The translations under genes and the position numbers were made by a program. A DNA stretch of 64,000 bases from Croceicoccus gelatinilyticus. GTDB taxonomy: Bacteria > Pseudomonadota > Alphaproteobacteria > Sphingomonadales > Sphingomonadaceae. The number at the start of each line of letters is the position of its first letter. Positions within the stretch are counted from its first letter, which is position 1. Under the pieces are notes generated by a model. That model did not search any database, was not told the origin of the DNA, and saw only the letters and a program-made list of their open reading frames with translations. Of the stretch, positions 27,882 through 35,811 are shown in pieces. The stretch lies in NCBI RefSeq assembly GCF_018398395.1, contig NZ_JAHCBF010000004.1, positions 1 to 64,000 of the forward strand. The letters are read 5' to 3'.

Positions 27882-30110
27882 TCAGCCCGTGATCGCCAGT
27901 TGCCGCAACAGGGCGCGCAATTGTGCGGGCTTTACCGGCTTCGTCAGGATCGGCAGGCCCTGCGATCCAAGCTTCAGCTTCACCTCGTCGCTGCGGTCCG
28001 CCGTAATGATCACCGCCGGCAGGTCGCCCGCATGCTTTTCGCGCAGCATGGCCACGGCCTCGTCGCCGGTCATCCCGTCATCGAGGTGATAGTCCGCGAT
28101 CAAGAGGCCGGTGCCCTGCTTCACGCTTTTCACCACGGCCGGATCGTCGGGATGCCCGCCGGTAACGACCTTAAGCCCCCAGTTTTCCAGCAGGACACGC
28201 ATGCCCTGCTGCACCTGTTCGTCCTTGTCGACGACGGTCACGGTGCCTTCCCCGCTACGCCCGATGCGTTCGCCCGCCGTCGTCGTCGCGGCCTCGGTCA
28301 CGCGCGGCTCGGCACGGGGCACCAGGATCGTGAACGTGGAGCCGCGCCCTTCCTCTGACTGAAGGTCGATCTCGTGGCCCAGCATGGCGCTGGCGCGGCG
28401 CACGATGGCAAGGCCAAGGCCCTTGCCCGGCGTTTTCTGCGTCTTCTTGAGGCGGCGGAATTCCTCGAAGATCGCCTCGCGCTTTTCAGGGTCGATGCCC
28501 GGGCCGGTATCGGTGACCGAAATGGCGATGTGGTCGCCTTCCTCGCGGGCCTGCACCTCGACGCCGCCTTTTTCGGTATAGCGGATGGCGTTCGACACGA
28601 AATTCTGGAGGATACGGCGCAACAGGCGAAGGTCGCTCTTCACCCAGAAACCCGTCTCGGGAATTTCGAACGTCAGCCCGTCCTTGCGGGCGAGCGGTGC
28701 AAATTCGATACGCAGGGCCGACAGGATGCGATCGAGCGGAAGCGCCGCGATCTCGGGCTGGATCGCGCCTGCATCGAGGCGCGAGATTTCGAACAGCGCC
28801 TCCAGCAGTTCCTCGACCGAATCGAGCGCCACCGCGCTCTGCCGGACGAGCCCGCGATTGGTGGCGGCAAGGCGGCGTTCGGCAAGGGCGGACACGAACA
28901 GTCGCGCTGCGTTCAGCGGTTGCAACAGGTCGTGGCTCGCCGCCGCGATGAAACTGGTCTTCGAACGGTTGGCCTGTTCGGCCTCGTTCTTCGCCTCGAC
29001 CAGCTGGCGGTTCACCTCGATCAGTTCGGCCGTGCGTTCCTGCACGCGCTTTTCCAAGGTCTCGGCCTGTTCGGTCATCGATCGCTGGAACCGGATGCGG
29101 TCGGTCACGTCGTCGAAGGCATAGGCCATGCCGCCTGCCGACAGCGAAACCGAGCGGATGACGAAGTTGCGCCCCTTCAGGGTGCAGTCGGTGCTGATGC
29201 GCGGGCCCTTGCCGCTGCGCCATTCGACCGCGTGGGGCATGTCTAGCCCGCACTCGTTGACGCACCAGTCATTGAGCCGCTCATGCCGTCCGATCGCGCC
29301 GTCAAGGTCGCTCTCGATGCCGAGCATGCGTATCAGCGGTTCGTTCCAGGCGACAAGGCGGTGCTGGCTGTCGAACAGGCATGCGCCTTCGGACAAAGTG
29401 TCGAGCGAGGCCTGCAGCGCGAGGTTGCGTTCGGCCAATTCGCGGGCGCGTTCGCGCGCGTCCTCGGCCTTTACCGAGGTGATGTCAGTATAGATGCCGA
29501 CCGTCCCGCCCTCGCTGGTGCGAAGCTCGTTGATCTGCAGCCAGCGTCCGTCGGACAGCAACTGGACGTGCGCGCCCGATGCGTCGCGGTACCTTGCCAT
29601 GCGCTCCCGCATCCAGCGGTCGGGCGACAGGCGCGATCCCATCGTGCGTCCGCCGCGTGCAAGCTGTTCGGCAAGGTCCGTAAAGGTCGGCGAGGCTTCG
29701 GCGATGTCGGCAAATTCGGGCCAGATCTTCAGGAAGGCCTTGTTGTGCGTGACAAGGCGATCTTCGGCATCGAACAGCGCGAAACCGTCCGACAGGCTCT
29801 CGATCGCATCGCGCAGGCGCGCCCGCGCAGCATCCGCATCGCGGCTGACGGTTTCGAGGTAGGCGTTGACTTCGGCCAGCTTGCCCAGCGCGTCTTCCAG
29901 CTCGCCGGTGCGGTCGCGCACCATCGCCTCGAGCGCGATGGCGGTTTCGAACATGGAATAGGACCCTTCCATGTCGCTCGACCGTTCGGCGCGGTCGATC
30001 AGCGCCTCGTTGACCTTTTCCAGCCTGCGGACACGCTCCTTCAGCGCGGCGATTTCCGCGTCACGCTCGTCCGGGGCCGCCGGGGCCAGGTCCTTGCCCT
30101 TGGTAGCCAT
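27882..30110 (-). CDS. PAS-PAS hybrid histidine kinase, NahK/ErcS'-like
   Basis: The 742-residue cytoplasmic kinase has an N-terminal coiled coil (residues 15-95) and two PAS domains (about 95-215 and 225-335). A second coiled coil leads to the HisKA domain with His393 in ASHDLLQPLNAAR. The ATPase domain (NAIRY, DTGPGID, GKGLGLAIV) and a C-terminal receiver with Asp673 in LIADYHLDDG follow. No membrane segments are present. Its start overlaps the FIST gene stop by one base (TGATG). In Pseudomonas aeruginosa the NahK/ErcS' kinase pairs with the FIST heme protein NosP and lies in the ethanol-oxidation region; this arrangement is the same. Confidence 0.92.
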   Translation of the reverse strand: MATKGKDLAPAAPDERDAEIAALKERVRRLEKVNEALIDRAERSSDMEGSYSMFETAIALEAMVRDRTGELEDALGKLAEVNAYLETVSRDADAARARLRDAIESLSDGFALFDAEDRLVTHNKAFLKIWPEFADIAEASPTFTDLAEQLARGGRTMGSRLSPDRWMRERMARYRDASGAHVQLLSDGRWLQINELRTSEGGTVGIYTDITSVKAEDARERARELAERNLALQASLDTLSEGACLFDSQHRLVAWNEPLIRMLGIESDLDGAIGRHERLNDWCVNECGLDMPHAVEWRSGKGPRISTDCTLKGRNFVIRSVSLSAGGMAYAFDDVTDRIRFQRSMTEQAETLEKRVQERTAELIEVNRQLVEAKNEAEQANRSKTSFIAAASHDLLQPLNAARLFVSALAERRLAATNRGLVRQSAVALDSVEELLEALFEISRLDAGAIQPEIAALPLDRILSALRIEFAPLARKDGLTFEIPETGFWVKSDLRLLRRILQNFVSNAIRYTEKGGVEVQAREEGDHIAISVTDTGPGIDPEKREAIFEEFRRLKKTQKTPGKGLGLAIVRRASAMLGHEIDLQSEEGRGSTFTILVPRAEPRVTEAATTTAGERIGRSGEGTVTVVDKDEQVQQGMRVLLENWGLKVVTGGHPDDPAVVKSVKQGTGLLIADYHLDDGMTGDEAVAMLREKHAGDLPAVIITADRSDEVKLKLGSQGLPILTKPVKPAQLRALLRQLAITG

Positions 30111-31249
30111 CAGCGTCCGATCGCAAGGCCGCTGAAGGTCTGGTTCACGTGGGCGGTGCGAAGCTGCTCGCCATAAGTGTTGAACCCGATCACGCCCTTC
30201 TCGGTATAGAGCGCGGAAACCTCGTGCGCGACTTGCCGACGTTCGGCATCGATACGGTTCAGCACGCAGTCGAAGGCGATGATGTGGTCGATCTTGCCGA
30301 CTTTGCCCTCTGTCTTGTCGAACAGGTCACGCATGGCGGCGACGCGGTCGACGGGTTCTCCCACGGTCATCACGACGCCGCGATCGATCGCGCAGTAAAA
30401 TGTCAGCGATCCGTCGGCATTGGCCGACTGGATCGAACGGACGTGATATTCCCCGCCCGTCCGCACCATGAGCGGGTGCGAGGCAAAGAATGCCGCATCC
30501 AGCGTCTGGCTCGGTTGACCGACGACGCGCAAGTATTCCTCCGCCGCCGGAACGGCATTGATCTCGAACGCGGTGCGCGTTTCGGCGTCTGCTTCGGTGA
30601 TGACCATACGCTCGCCGCCGGGACGGTAGTGGTTGGCTGAAAAGACCTGCATCGGGCGGGACGAGGACAAGAGGCCGATGACGGCTGCGTCGCGCTGGAA
30701 ATGGCCGTCGAAGAAAATGCCGGTTTCCTTGAAGGCCAGCCCATCCCCGCTCGACCCACCGATCAGCTCGATTTCGCCCAGCGCTTCCTGTGCGGTCATC
30801 GTCAGCAGTTCTTCACGATGGGAAAGCCCGTCGACAAGGAACAGCGCGACGTGGCTCAATCCCTCGCCCAGCGCCAGGGCGGCATCGTTGCGGCAACTGC
30901 CCGCGAAATGGCGCACCTGCTTGCGCGCGGTCTCGGTGTCGAAGCTGTCGAGATCGGTGAAAGGTAGCAGTTCGAGGTGGAAAGCGTCCGCCGGAAAGCC
31001 GACGAACACGATGCTGTCGCTGTCATAGCCCCGCGTCGTCAGTTCACCCGCGCTTGTACAGCCGAACAGGGGAACGCCGGGCATCAGCTTGTCGAGCGCC
31101 TTGGCCAGCTTAGCCCGTTCGAACCGGTGCGAACAGAATACGAGGCCGCCCGCCAGCGGCACGCCCGCGATGGCGCGCGCGATCTCCGCGACCGCGGCTT
31201 CGGGCTCGCTGGCATGGGTCGTGACGGCGACAAGGCCGTCCGCGCTCAC
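30110..31249 (-). CDS. FIST domain sensor protein, NosP-like
   Basis: The 379-residue protein has FIST_N (roughly residues 30-220) and FIST_C (230-360) domains and no membrane segment. FIST domains bind small ligands. Pseudomonas NosP of this group binds heme and nitric oxide and represses its partner kinase. Overlap with the NahK-like kinase gene supports a sensor-kinase pair. The GTG start has only a weak AGAG in front of it. Whether this protein binds heme cannot be read from sequence. Confidence 0.87.
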   Translation of the reverse strand: MSADGLVAVTTHASEPEAAVAEIARAIAGVPLAGGLVFCSHRFERAKLAKALDKLMPGVPLFGCTSAGELTTRGYDSDSIVFVGFPADAFHLELLPFTDLDSFDTETARKQVRHFAGSCRNDAALALGEGLSHVALFLVDGLSHREELLTMTAQEALGEIELIGGSSGDGLAFKETGIFFDGHFQRDAAVIGLLSSSRPMQVFSANHYRPGGERMVITEADAETRTAFEINAVPAAEEYLRVVGQPSQTLDAAFFASHPLMVRTGGEYHVRSIQSANADGSLTFYCAIDRGVVMTVGEPVDRVAAMRDLFDKTEGKVGKIDHIIAFDCVLNRIDAERRQVAHEVSALYTEKGVIGFNTYGEQLRTAHVNQTFSGLAIGR

Positions 31250-31410
31250 CTCTGTATCAGTCAGGTGCCCTCTCCTTCATCCCCTCAGCGGCCGTGTCGC
31301 GCCCTTTTTGCGGGCGTCTTGGTCTGGCCGTATCAGATCGCCGATCCTAGCGGTTTGCGCCTCTCCGGCCAAGCGGCAAGCGACACACAGATAGCGCTAA
31401 ATCGCAGCCC

Positions 31411-31821
31411 TCAGGCCACTTCGTCGCCGCGCAGCGGTTCGCCAGCCGCATTCAGCGCATCGACCTCTTCATCCGTGAACACGCGGCTGCGCACGATGAA
31501 GCGCACGCCTTCGGGCGCCTCCAGGCTCATGCCCGATCCGCGGCCCGGTACGACATCGATGGTGACTTGCGTGTGGCGCCAGTATTCAAACTGCGCCGCC
31601 CCGATCCAGACCGGGGTATCGGCGACCAGCGTGCCGAGAAGGACGTCCTGCTTGCCGACGCGGAATTCGCCGCGTGGAAAGCACATCGGCGCGCTGCCGT
31701 CGCAGCATCCGCCCGACTGGTGGAACATCAGCGGGCCGTGCATTTCGGTCAGCTTGAAGATCCAGTCCTCGGCCTCTGGCGTCGCGACGATGCGGGCGGG
31801 TGCGGTGGAAATCGTGGTCAT
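31411..31821 (-). CDS. DUF779 family protein linked to aldehyde dehydrogenase
   Basis: The 136-residue protein carries the family's conserved HQSGGCCDGSAPMCF near the middle. DUF779 genes commonly follow ExaC/AldA-type aldehyde dehydrogenase genes, as here, and have no known activity. The clustered Cys may bind metal or be redox-active. The start with AAGGAC upstream is preferred to a longer frame. A stable hairpin lies between the two genes. Confidence 0.87.
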   Translation of the reverse strand: MTTISTAPARIVATPEAEDWIFKLTEMHGPLMFHQSGGCCDGSAPMCFPRGEFRVGKQDVLLGTLVADTPVWIGAAQFEYWRHTQVTIDVVPGRGSGMSLEAPEGVRFIVRSRVFTDEEVDALNAAGEPLRGDEVA

Positions 31822-31850
31822 GACCTTTGTCCTTACAAGGATTGCCCCGG

Positions 31851-31866
31851 ATGCACCAAGGCCGGA
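31851..31866 (-). promoter_or_regulatory. Weak dyad-like sequence before DUF779
   Basis: ATGCACCAAGGCCGGA matches 8 of the 12 fixed positions and lies 30 bases before the DUF779 start. This could easily be chance. Confidence 0.2.
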
Positions 31867-31887
31867 GCAGGTTTGCACCTGCCCCGG
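31862..31887 (-). other. Hairpin between the aldehyde dehydrogenase and DUF779 genes
   Basis: In the minus-strand transcript CCGGGGCAGGT pairs with ACCTGCTCCGG around a 4-base loop, with one G-U pair. No U-run follows, so an RNA-processing or attenuating hairpin is more likely than a terminator. Confidence 0.5.
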
Positions 31888-31975
31888 CCCGGGATGGCCT
31901 CGACCCCGACCGGCACCTGGAAGATATGTCGGCAGGGGTTTCGAGGTGGGAGGTCGTAAGCCCTCAGTGGCGGCA

Positions 31976-33496
31976 TCAGAAGAAGCCGAGCGCCTTCGGG
32001 CTGTAGCTCACCAGCATGTTCTTGGTCTGCTGGTAGTGTTCGAGCATCATCTTGTGGTTTTCGCGGCCGATACCCGACTGCTTGTAACCGCCGAACGCTG
32101 CGTGCGCCGGATAGGCGTGGTAGCAGTTGGTCCAGACGCGACCGGCCTGGATGGCGCGGCCAAAGCGGTAGCAGGTGTTGGCATCGCGGCTCCACACGCC
32201 GGCACCAAGGCCGTAGAGCGTGTCGTTCGCGATCGAGAGCGCTTCCTCGTCCGACGAGAACTTGGTCACGGCCAGAACCGGGCCGAAGATCTCTTCCTGG
32301 AAGACGCGCATCTTGTTGTGGCCTTCAAGGACGGTCGGCTTCACGTAGTAGCCGTCGGCCAGTTCACCGTCGTGCATCGCACGCTCGCCGCCGGTCAGGA
32401 CCTTGGCGCCCTCGTCACGGCCGATGCCGATGTAGGACAGGATCTTTTCCAGCTGGTCGTTCGAAGCCTGCGCACCGATCATGGTGCTGGGATCGAGCGG
32501 GTTGCCCATCTTGATCGCTTCGACGCGGGCGATGGCACGTTCCATGAACCGGTCGTAGATCGATTCGTGGACCAGCGCACGGCTCGGGCAGGTGCAAACC
32601 TCGCCCTGGTTCAGCGCGAACATCGCAAAGCCTTCAAGCGCCTTGTCGAAGTAGTCGTCGTCTTCGCGCATCACGTCGGCGAAGAAGATGTTCGGGCTCT
32701 TGCCGCCCAGTTCCAGCGTGCAGGGAATGAGGTTTTCCGAAGCATACTGCATGATCAGGCGGCCGGTCGTCGTCTCGCCGGTGAAGGCGATCTTGGCGAT
32801 GCGCTTGTTCGATGCCAGCGGCTTGCCCGCCTCGACGCCGAAGCCGTTGACGACGTTGAGCACGCCTTCGGGCAGCAGGTCGCCGATGACTTCCATCAGC
32901 ACCATGATCGACATGGGCGTCTGTTCGGCAGGCTTAAGCACGATGCAGTTACCTGCGGCCAGCGCCGGCGCCAGCTTCCACACGGCCATCAGCAGCGGGA
33001 AGTTCCACGGAATGATCTGGCCGACAACGCCCAGCGGTTCGTGGAAGTGATAGGCCACGGTGTCGTGGTCGATTTCCGAGATCGAGCCTTCCTGCGCGCG
33101 CAGGCAGCCTGCGAAGTAGCGGAAGTGGTCGACGCCCAGCGGAAGGTCGGCCGCGGTCGTTTCGCGGATCGGCTTGCCGTTGTCGATGGTTTCCACCAGC
33201 GCCAGCATGTCGAGGTTTTCCTCCATGCGGTCGGCGATGCGGTTCAGGATGTTCGCACGCTCGGTCGTCGAGGTGCGGCCCCAGGCGTCCTTGGCCTTGT
33301 GGGCGGCATCCAGCGCCAGCTCGATATCCTCGGCAGTGCCGCGGGCCACCTGGCACACAGGCTTGCCGGTCACCGGCGAAATGTTGTCGAAATACTGTCC
33401 CTTCACGGGGGCGACCCACTTGCCGCCGATGAAGTTGTCAAAACGGTCGCGGATAAGCGACTGGCCGCTGAACTTGCTGAGAGCCTGTTCGAGCAT
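31976..33496 (-). CDS. exaC: NAD-dependent aldehyde dehydrogenase (ExaC/AldA type)
   Basis: The 506-residue cytoplasmic enzyme oxidises the aldehyde made by the quinoprotein (for example acetaldehyde to acetate). It shows the cofactor-binding IIPWNFP and FTGETTTGR. The catalytic Glu lies in LELGGKSPN and the catalytic Cys in [11 protein letters not shown]. Length and the C-terminal [11 protein letters not shown] fit the ExaC/AldA group rather than betaine or succinate-semialdehyde enzymes. DUF779 follows. An island dyad copy sits 68 bases upstream of the start, consistent with joint control with the dehydrogenase. Confidence 0.93.
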   Translation of the reverse strand: MLEQALSKFSGQSLIRDRFDNFIGGKWVAPVKGQYFDNISPVTGKPVCQVARGTAEDIELALDAAHKAKDAWGRTSTTERANILNRIADRMEENLDMLALVETIDNGKPIRETTAADLPLGVDHFRYFAGCLRAQEGSISEIDHDTVAYHFHEPLGVVGQIIPWNFPLLMAVWKLAPALAAGNCIVLKPAEQTPMSIMVLMEVIGDLLPEGVLNVVNGFGVEAGKPLASNKRIAKIAFTGETTTGRLIMQYASENLIPCTLELGGKSPNIFFADVMREDDDYFDKALEGFAMFALNQGEVCTCPSRALVHESIYDRFMERAIARVEAIKMGNPLDPSTMIGAQASNDQLEKILSYIGIGRDEGAKVLTGGERAMHDGELADGYYVKPTVLEGHNKMRVFQEEIFGPVLAVTKFSSDEEALSIANDTLYGLGAGVWSRDANTCYRFGRAIQAGRVWTNCYHAYPAHAAFGGYKQSGIGRENHKMMLEHYQQTKNMLVSYSPKALGFF

Positions 33497-33563
33497 ATTG
33501 AATTCCTCCTCTCGCCAAAGACGTTTCGCCGGTCACTTTGCGCGCCGCGCCGACACTCGCCAA

Positions 33564-33579
33564 TTATACCTTGGACCGA
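33564..33579 (-). promoter_or_regulatory. Dyad operator candidate before the aldehyde dehydrogenase
   Basis: On the minus strand it reads TCGGTCCAAGGTATAA followed by TTG (9 of 12 fixed positions, with the core CCAAGGT intact). It is about 68 bases before the exaC start. Confidence 0.5.
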
Positions 33580-33666
33580 GACGGGCCCGGCCGGTCCGCC
33601 CATGCGGCGGGTCGGGTCATGGCGGATCGGCTTGCCGCGCGTGGCGAAGCCCCTATGTTCAGAGGC

Positions 33667-34932
33667 ATGACGGACATGAGAAACAGCGCGAACAAGGTCG
33701 ACATCACCCGGATAGAGCGGGACATCAACGCCATCGCGCAGTTCGGCTTCAACGAGAACGATCGCGGCGTTTATCGCCAGGGCTTCAGCGAAGAGGACAT
33801 GGCCGCGCGCCAGTGGATGCGCGACCGGTTCGAGGAACTGGGCATGAGCCACCGGCTCGACGGGGCGGGCAATGTCATCGGGCGCTGGGGCCCTGACGAC
33901 AAGCCCGCGATCATGATCGCATCGCACCTCGATTCCGTGCCCGCGGGCGGCATTTTCGACGGCGTTCTGGGCGTTGTCGCGGGGCTCGAAGTCGTGCGGA
34001 CCATGCAGGAGGCAGGGATTGAGCCCGCCTTCCCCATCGAAGTCATCGGAACAAGCGAGGAGGAAGGCCGGTTCGGCGGCATGCTGGGCGCGCAGGCGAT
34101 GACCGGCAAGCTGACCCGCGAGTGGCTGGACACGGCCAAGGACGAACATGGCTTTGCCCTGAAGGACGCGATGCGCGCAGCAGGGCTTGAACCCTACGAC
34201 GCGCTTCACGCCTATCGCCGCCCGGATGAAATCCACGCATTTCTCGAAATCCACGTCGAGCAGGGGCCAGTGCTCGACATGGAAAAGACGACCATCGGCA
34301 TCGTCGAAGGGATCTCGGGCGTCTTCAAGTGGAACTGCCGCCTGATCGGCAAGGCCGACCATGCCGGCACCGCGCCGATGGACATGCGATCCGACGCGTT
34401 GATGGGCATGGTCGACTTCGCACACGAAATCCGCCGCATTATCGACGAACACGGCACGGACAAGAGCCGCATCACCATCGGCCATGTCGCCTGCAAACCG
34501 GGCTTCCCGCACACTGTGCCGGGCGAAGTCGACTTCACTATCGTGGGCCGCGACCTCGACGAAAGCGTAATGGAAGCCTTGGCAGAGGCGTGCGAGCGCG
34601 TGCTGTCGTCCATCGCGCGGCGACACAAGCTGCGCTTCGAATATCAGCAGATGAGCTGGCTGAAGCCCGCTTATTGCGACACTGACCTGATGAACCTTTT
34701 CGAACGCAAGGCGCAGGCCCTGGACCTGTCCTACAAGATCATGCCGTCAGGTGCGGGGCACGACGTCCAGTTCTTCTGCAATCACGCAAAGGCCGCGATG
34801 TTCTTCGTGCCCAGTGTCGGCGGCGTCAGCCACGCGCCGGATGAATGGACACACTGGTCCGATATCGAGCGCGGATGCCAATTGCTGCTCGAAGCGGTGA
34901 TGGAACTGGCGGTGGAGCAAGTGCCCGCCTGA
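33667..34932 (+). CDS. M20-family amidohydrolase (N-carbamoyl-amino-acid/allantoate type)
   Basis: The 421-residue zinc enzyme hydrolyses ureido or carbamoyl groups. The metal ligands are visible in order: SHLDSVPAGGIFDG (His, Asp), GTSEEEG (Glu pair), IHVEQGPVL (His) and the C-terminal SGAGHDVQF (His). The dimerisation lobe lies in the middle. The substrate may be an N-carbamoyl-L-amino acid, allantoate or ureidoglycolate; the sequence does not decide. The start is uncertain: Met codons 4 codons earlier and 3 codons later are also possible, and longer frames cross the exaC promoter. It is divergent from exaC. Confidence 0.87.
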   Translation: MTDMRNSANKVDITRIERDINAIAQFGFNENDRGVYRQGFSEEDMAARQWMRDRFEELGMSHRLDGAGNVIGRWGPDDKPAIMIASHLDSVPAGGIFDGVLGVVAGLEVVRTMQEAGIEPAFPIEVIGTSEEEGRFGGMLGAQAMTGKLTREWLDTAKDEHGFALKDAMRAAGLEPYDALHAYRRPDEIHAFLEIHVEQGPVLDMEKTTIGIVEGISGVFKWNCRLIGKADHAGTAPMDMRSDALMGMVDFAHEIRRIIDEHGTDKSRITIGHVACKPGFPHTVPGEVDFTIVGRDLDESVMEALAEACERVLSSIARRHKLRFEYQQMSWLKPAYCDTDLMNLFERKAQALDLSYKIMPSGAGHDVQFFCNHAKAAMFFVPSVGGVSHAPDEWTHWSDIERGCQLLLEAVMELAVEQVPA

Positions 34933-34937
34933 TTGCC

Positions 34938-35807
34938 TCAATCCGGCGCGTCGCGCTCCGCAAGTCGGATTGATCGCGGCACGCGGCCCCCGTCGATGTC
35001 GATCACGATGTCGGCGGCCATGTCCTCGATCTGCCAGCGCGTCAGCCGCTCGTAATGCGAGATGAAGCGGCGCAGTTTGTCCGGCGTCATTGCCGCCCCG
35101 GCCCCCGCGCCGCTGCGGTCGAGGCCGCGCTCCTGCTCGCTGCGCCAGCTTTCGACGACGGCGAAAGACGGCGTACGCAGGAGGATCGACAAGTCGATGC
35201 GGTCGAAGAAATCGCGATACTCACCCGCCAGCGCCGCGTTCACTGCGCGCCGCCAGTCGCCGTTCTCATCCTCGAGGCGCTCAAGTTCGTTGACGGGTTC
35301 GGCCAGCATTCCTTCGGGTTGAGGCCGCGCACCAACGCACCAGCCCTCTAGCAGAACAATATCAACGGGCGCGTCGATGATTTTCCATTCGCTTGCCGCC
35401 CACCGGTCGTCAGCAGCTTTGTCGAACCCAGGCACCCGCACCGCCTCGCCAGCCAGCAGCCCCGAGACGGTAGCATTCATCAGCGCCACGTCATGCGTGC
35501 CGGGAACGCCTCGCGTTGCCAGCAGCGGGTGCCGGGTTCGCGCAAGCTCGGCCCGCTCTCCCTTCGTCAGGTAGAAATCGTCGATCGAGCAGACTTGCGT
35601 GGCCAGCCCCCGGTCCGCCAGCTTACCGGCCAGCCGCGCCGCGGTGGTCGACTTTCCGCTGCCCTGCGCACCGCTCAGCCCGATCAGGACCGGCCGTTCT
35701 GCATCCTGCCGCGCACCAGCAATCGCCTCGACCAGAAAGGCGTCGGCGGAGGCAAAGGCAGTGGCCGCCGATACGGCCCCCGCCCCTGTTTTGCCGCCGC
35801 CGGACAT
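34938..35807 (-). CDS. P-loop kinase, D-glycerate 3-kinase-like
   Basis: The 289-residue protein has a Walker A motif GLSGAQGSGKST at residues 43-54. It also has an SIDDFYLT substrate segment and a VLLEGWCVG strand, which are typical of the glycerate kinase (GLYK)/uridine-kinase-like group. It should phosphorylate a small hydroxy acid, but the substrate is inferred only from family. It starts five bases after the flotillin gene stop and is probably co-transcribed with it. Confidence 0.8.
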   Translation of the reverse strand: MSGGGKTGAGAVSAATAFASADAFLVEAIAGARQDAERPVLIGLSGAQGSGKSTTAARLAGKLADRGLATQVCSIDDFYLTKGERAELARTRHPLLATRGVPGTHDVALMNATVSGLLAGEAVRVPGFDKAADDRWAASEWKIIDAPVDIVLLEGWCVGARPQPEGMLAEPVNELERLEDENGDWRRAVNAALAGEYRDFFDRIDLSILLRTPSFAVVESWRSEQERGLDRSGAGAGAAMTPDKLRRFISHYERLTRWQIEDMAADIVIDIDGGRVPRSIRLAERDAPD

Positions 35808-35811
35808 GCTC

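Noticed and set aside
31305-31335. Further dyad copy before the FIST gene (TCTTGGTCTGG)
   Set aside because: Only about 5 of 12 fixed positions match.
30977-33670. An 897-codon open frame on the plus strand opposite the FIST, DUF779 and exaC genes
   Set aside because: It is a mirror of GC-rich codon use in real genes on the other strand. The product has no recognisable domain and spans intergenic regions.
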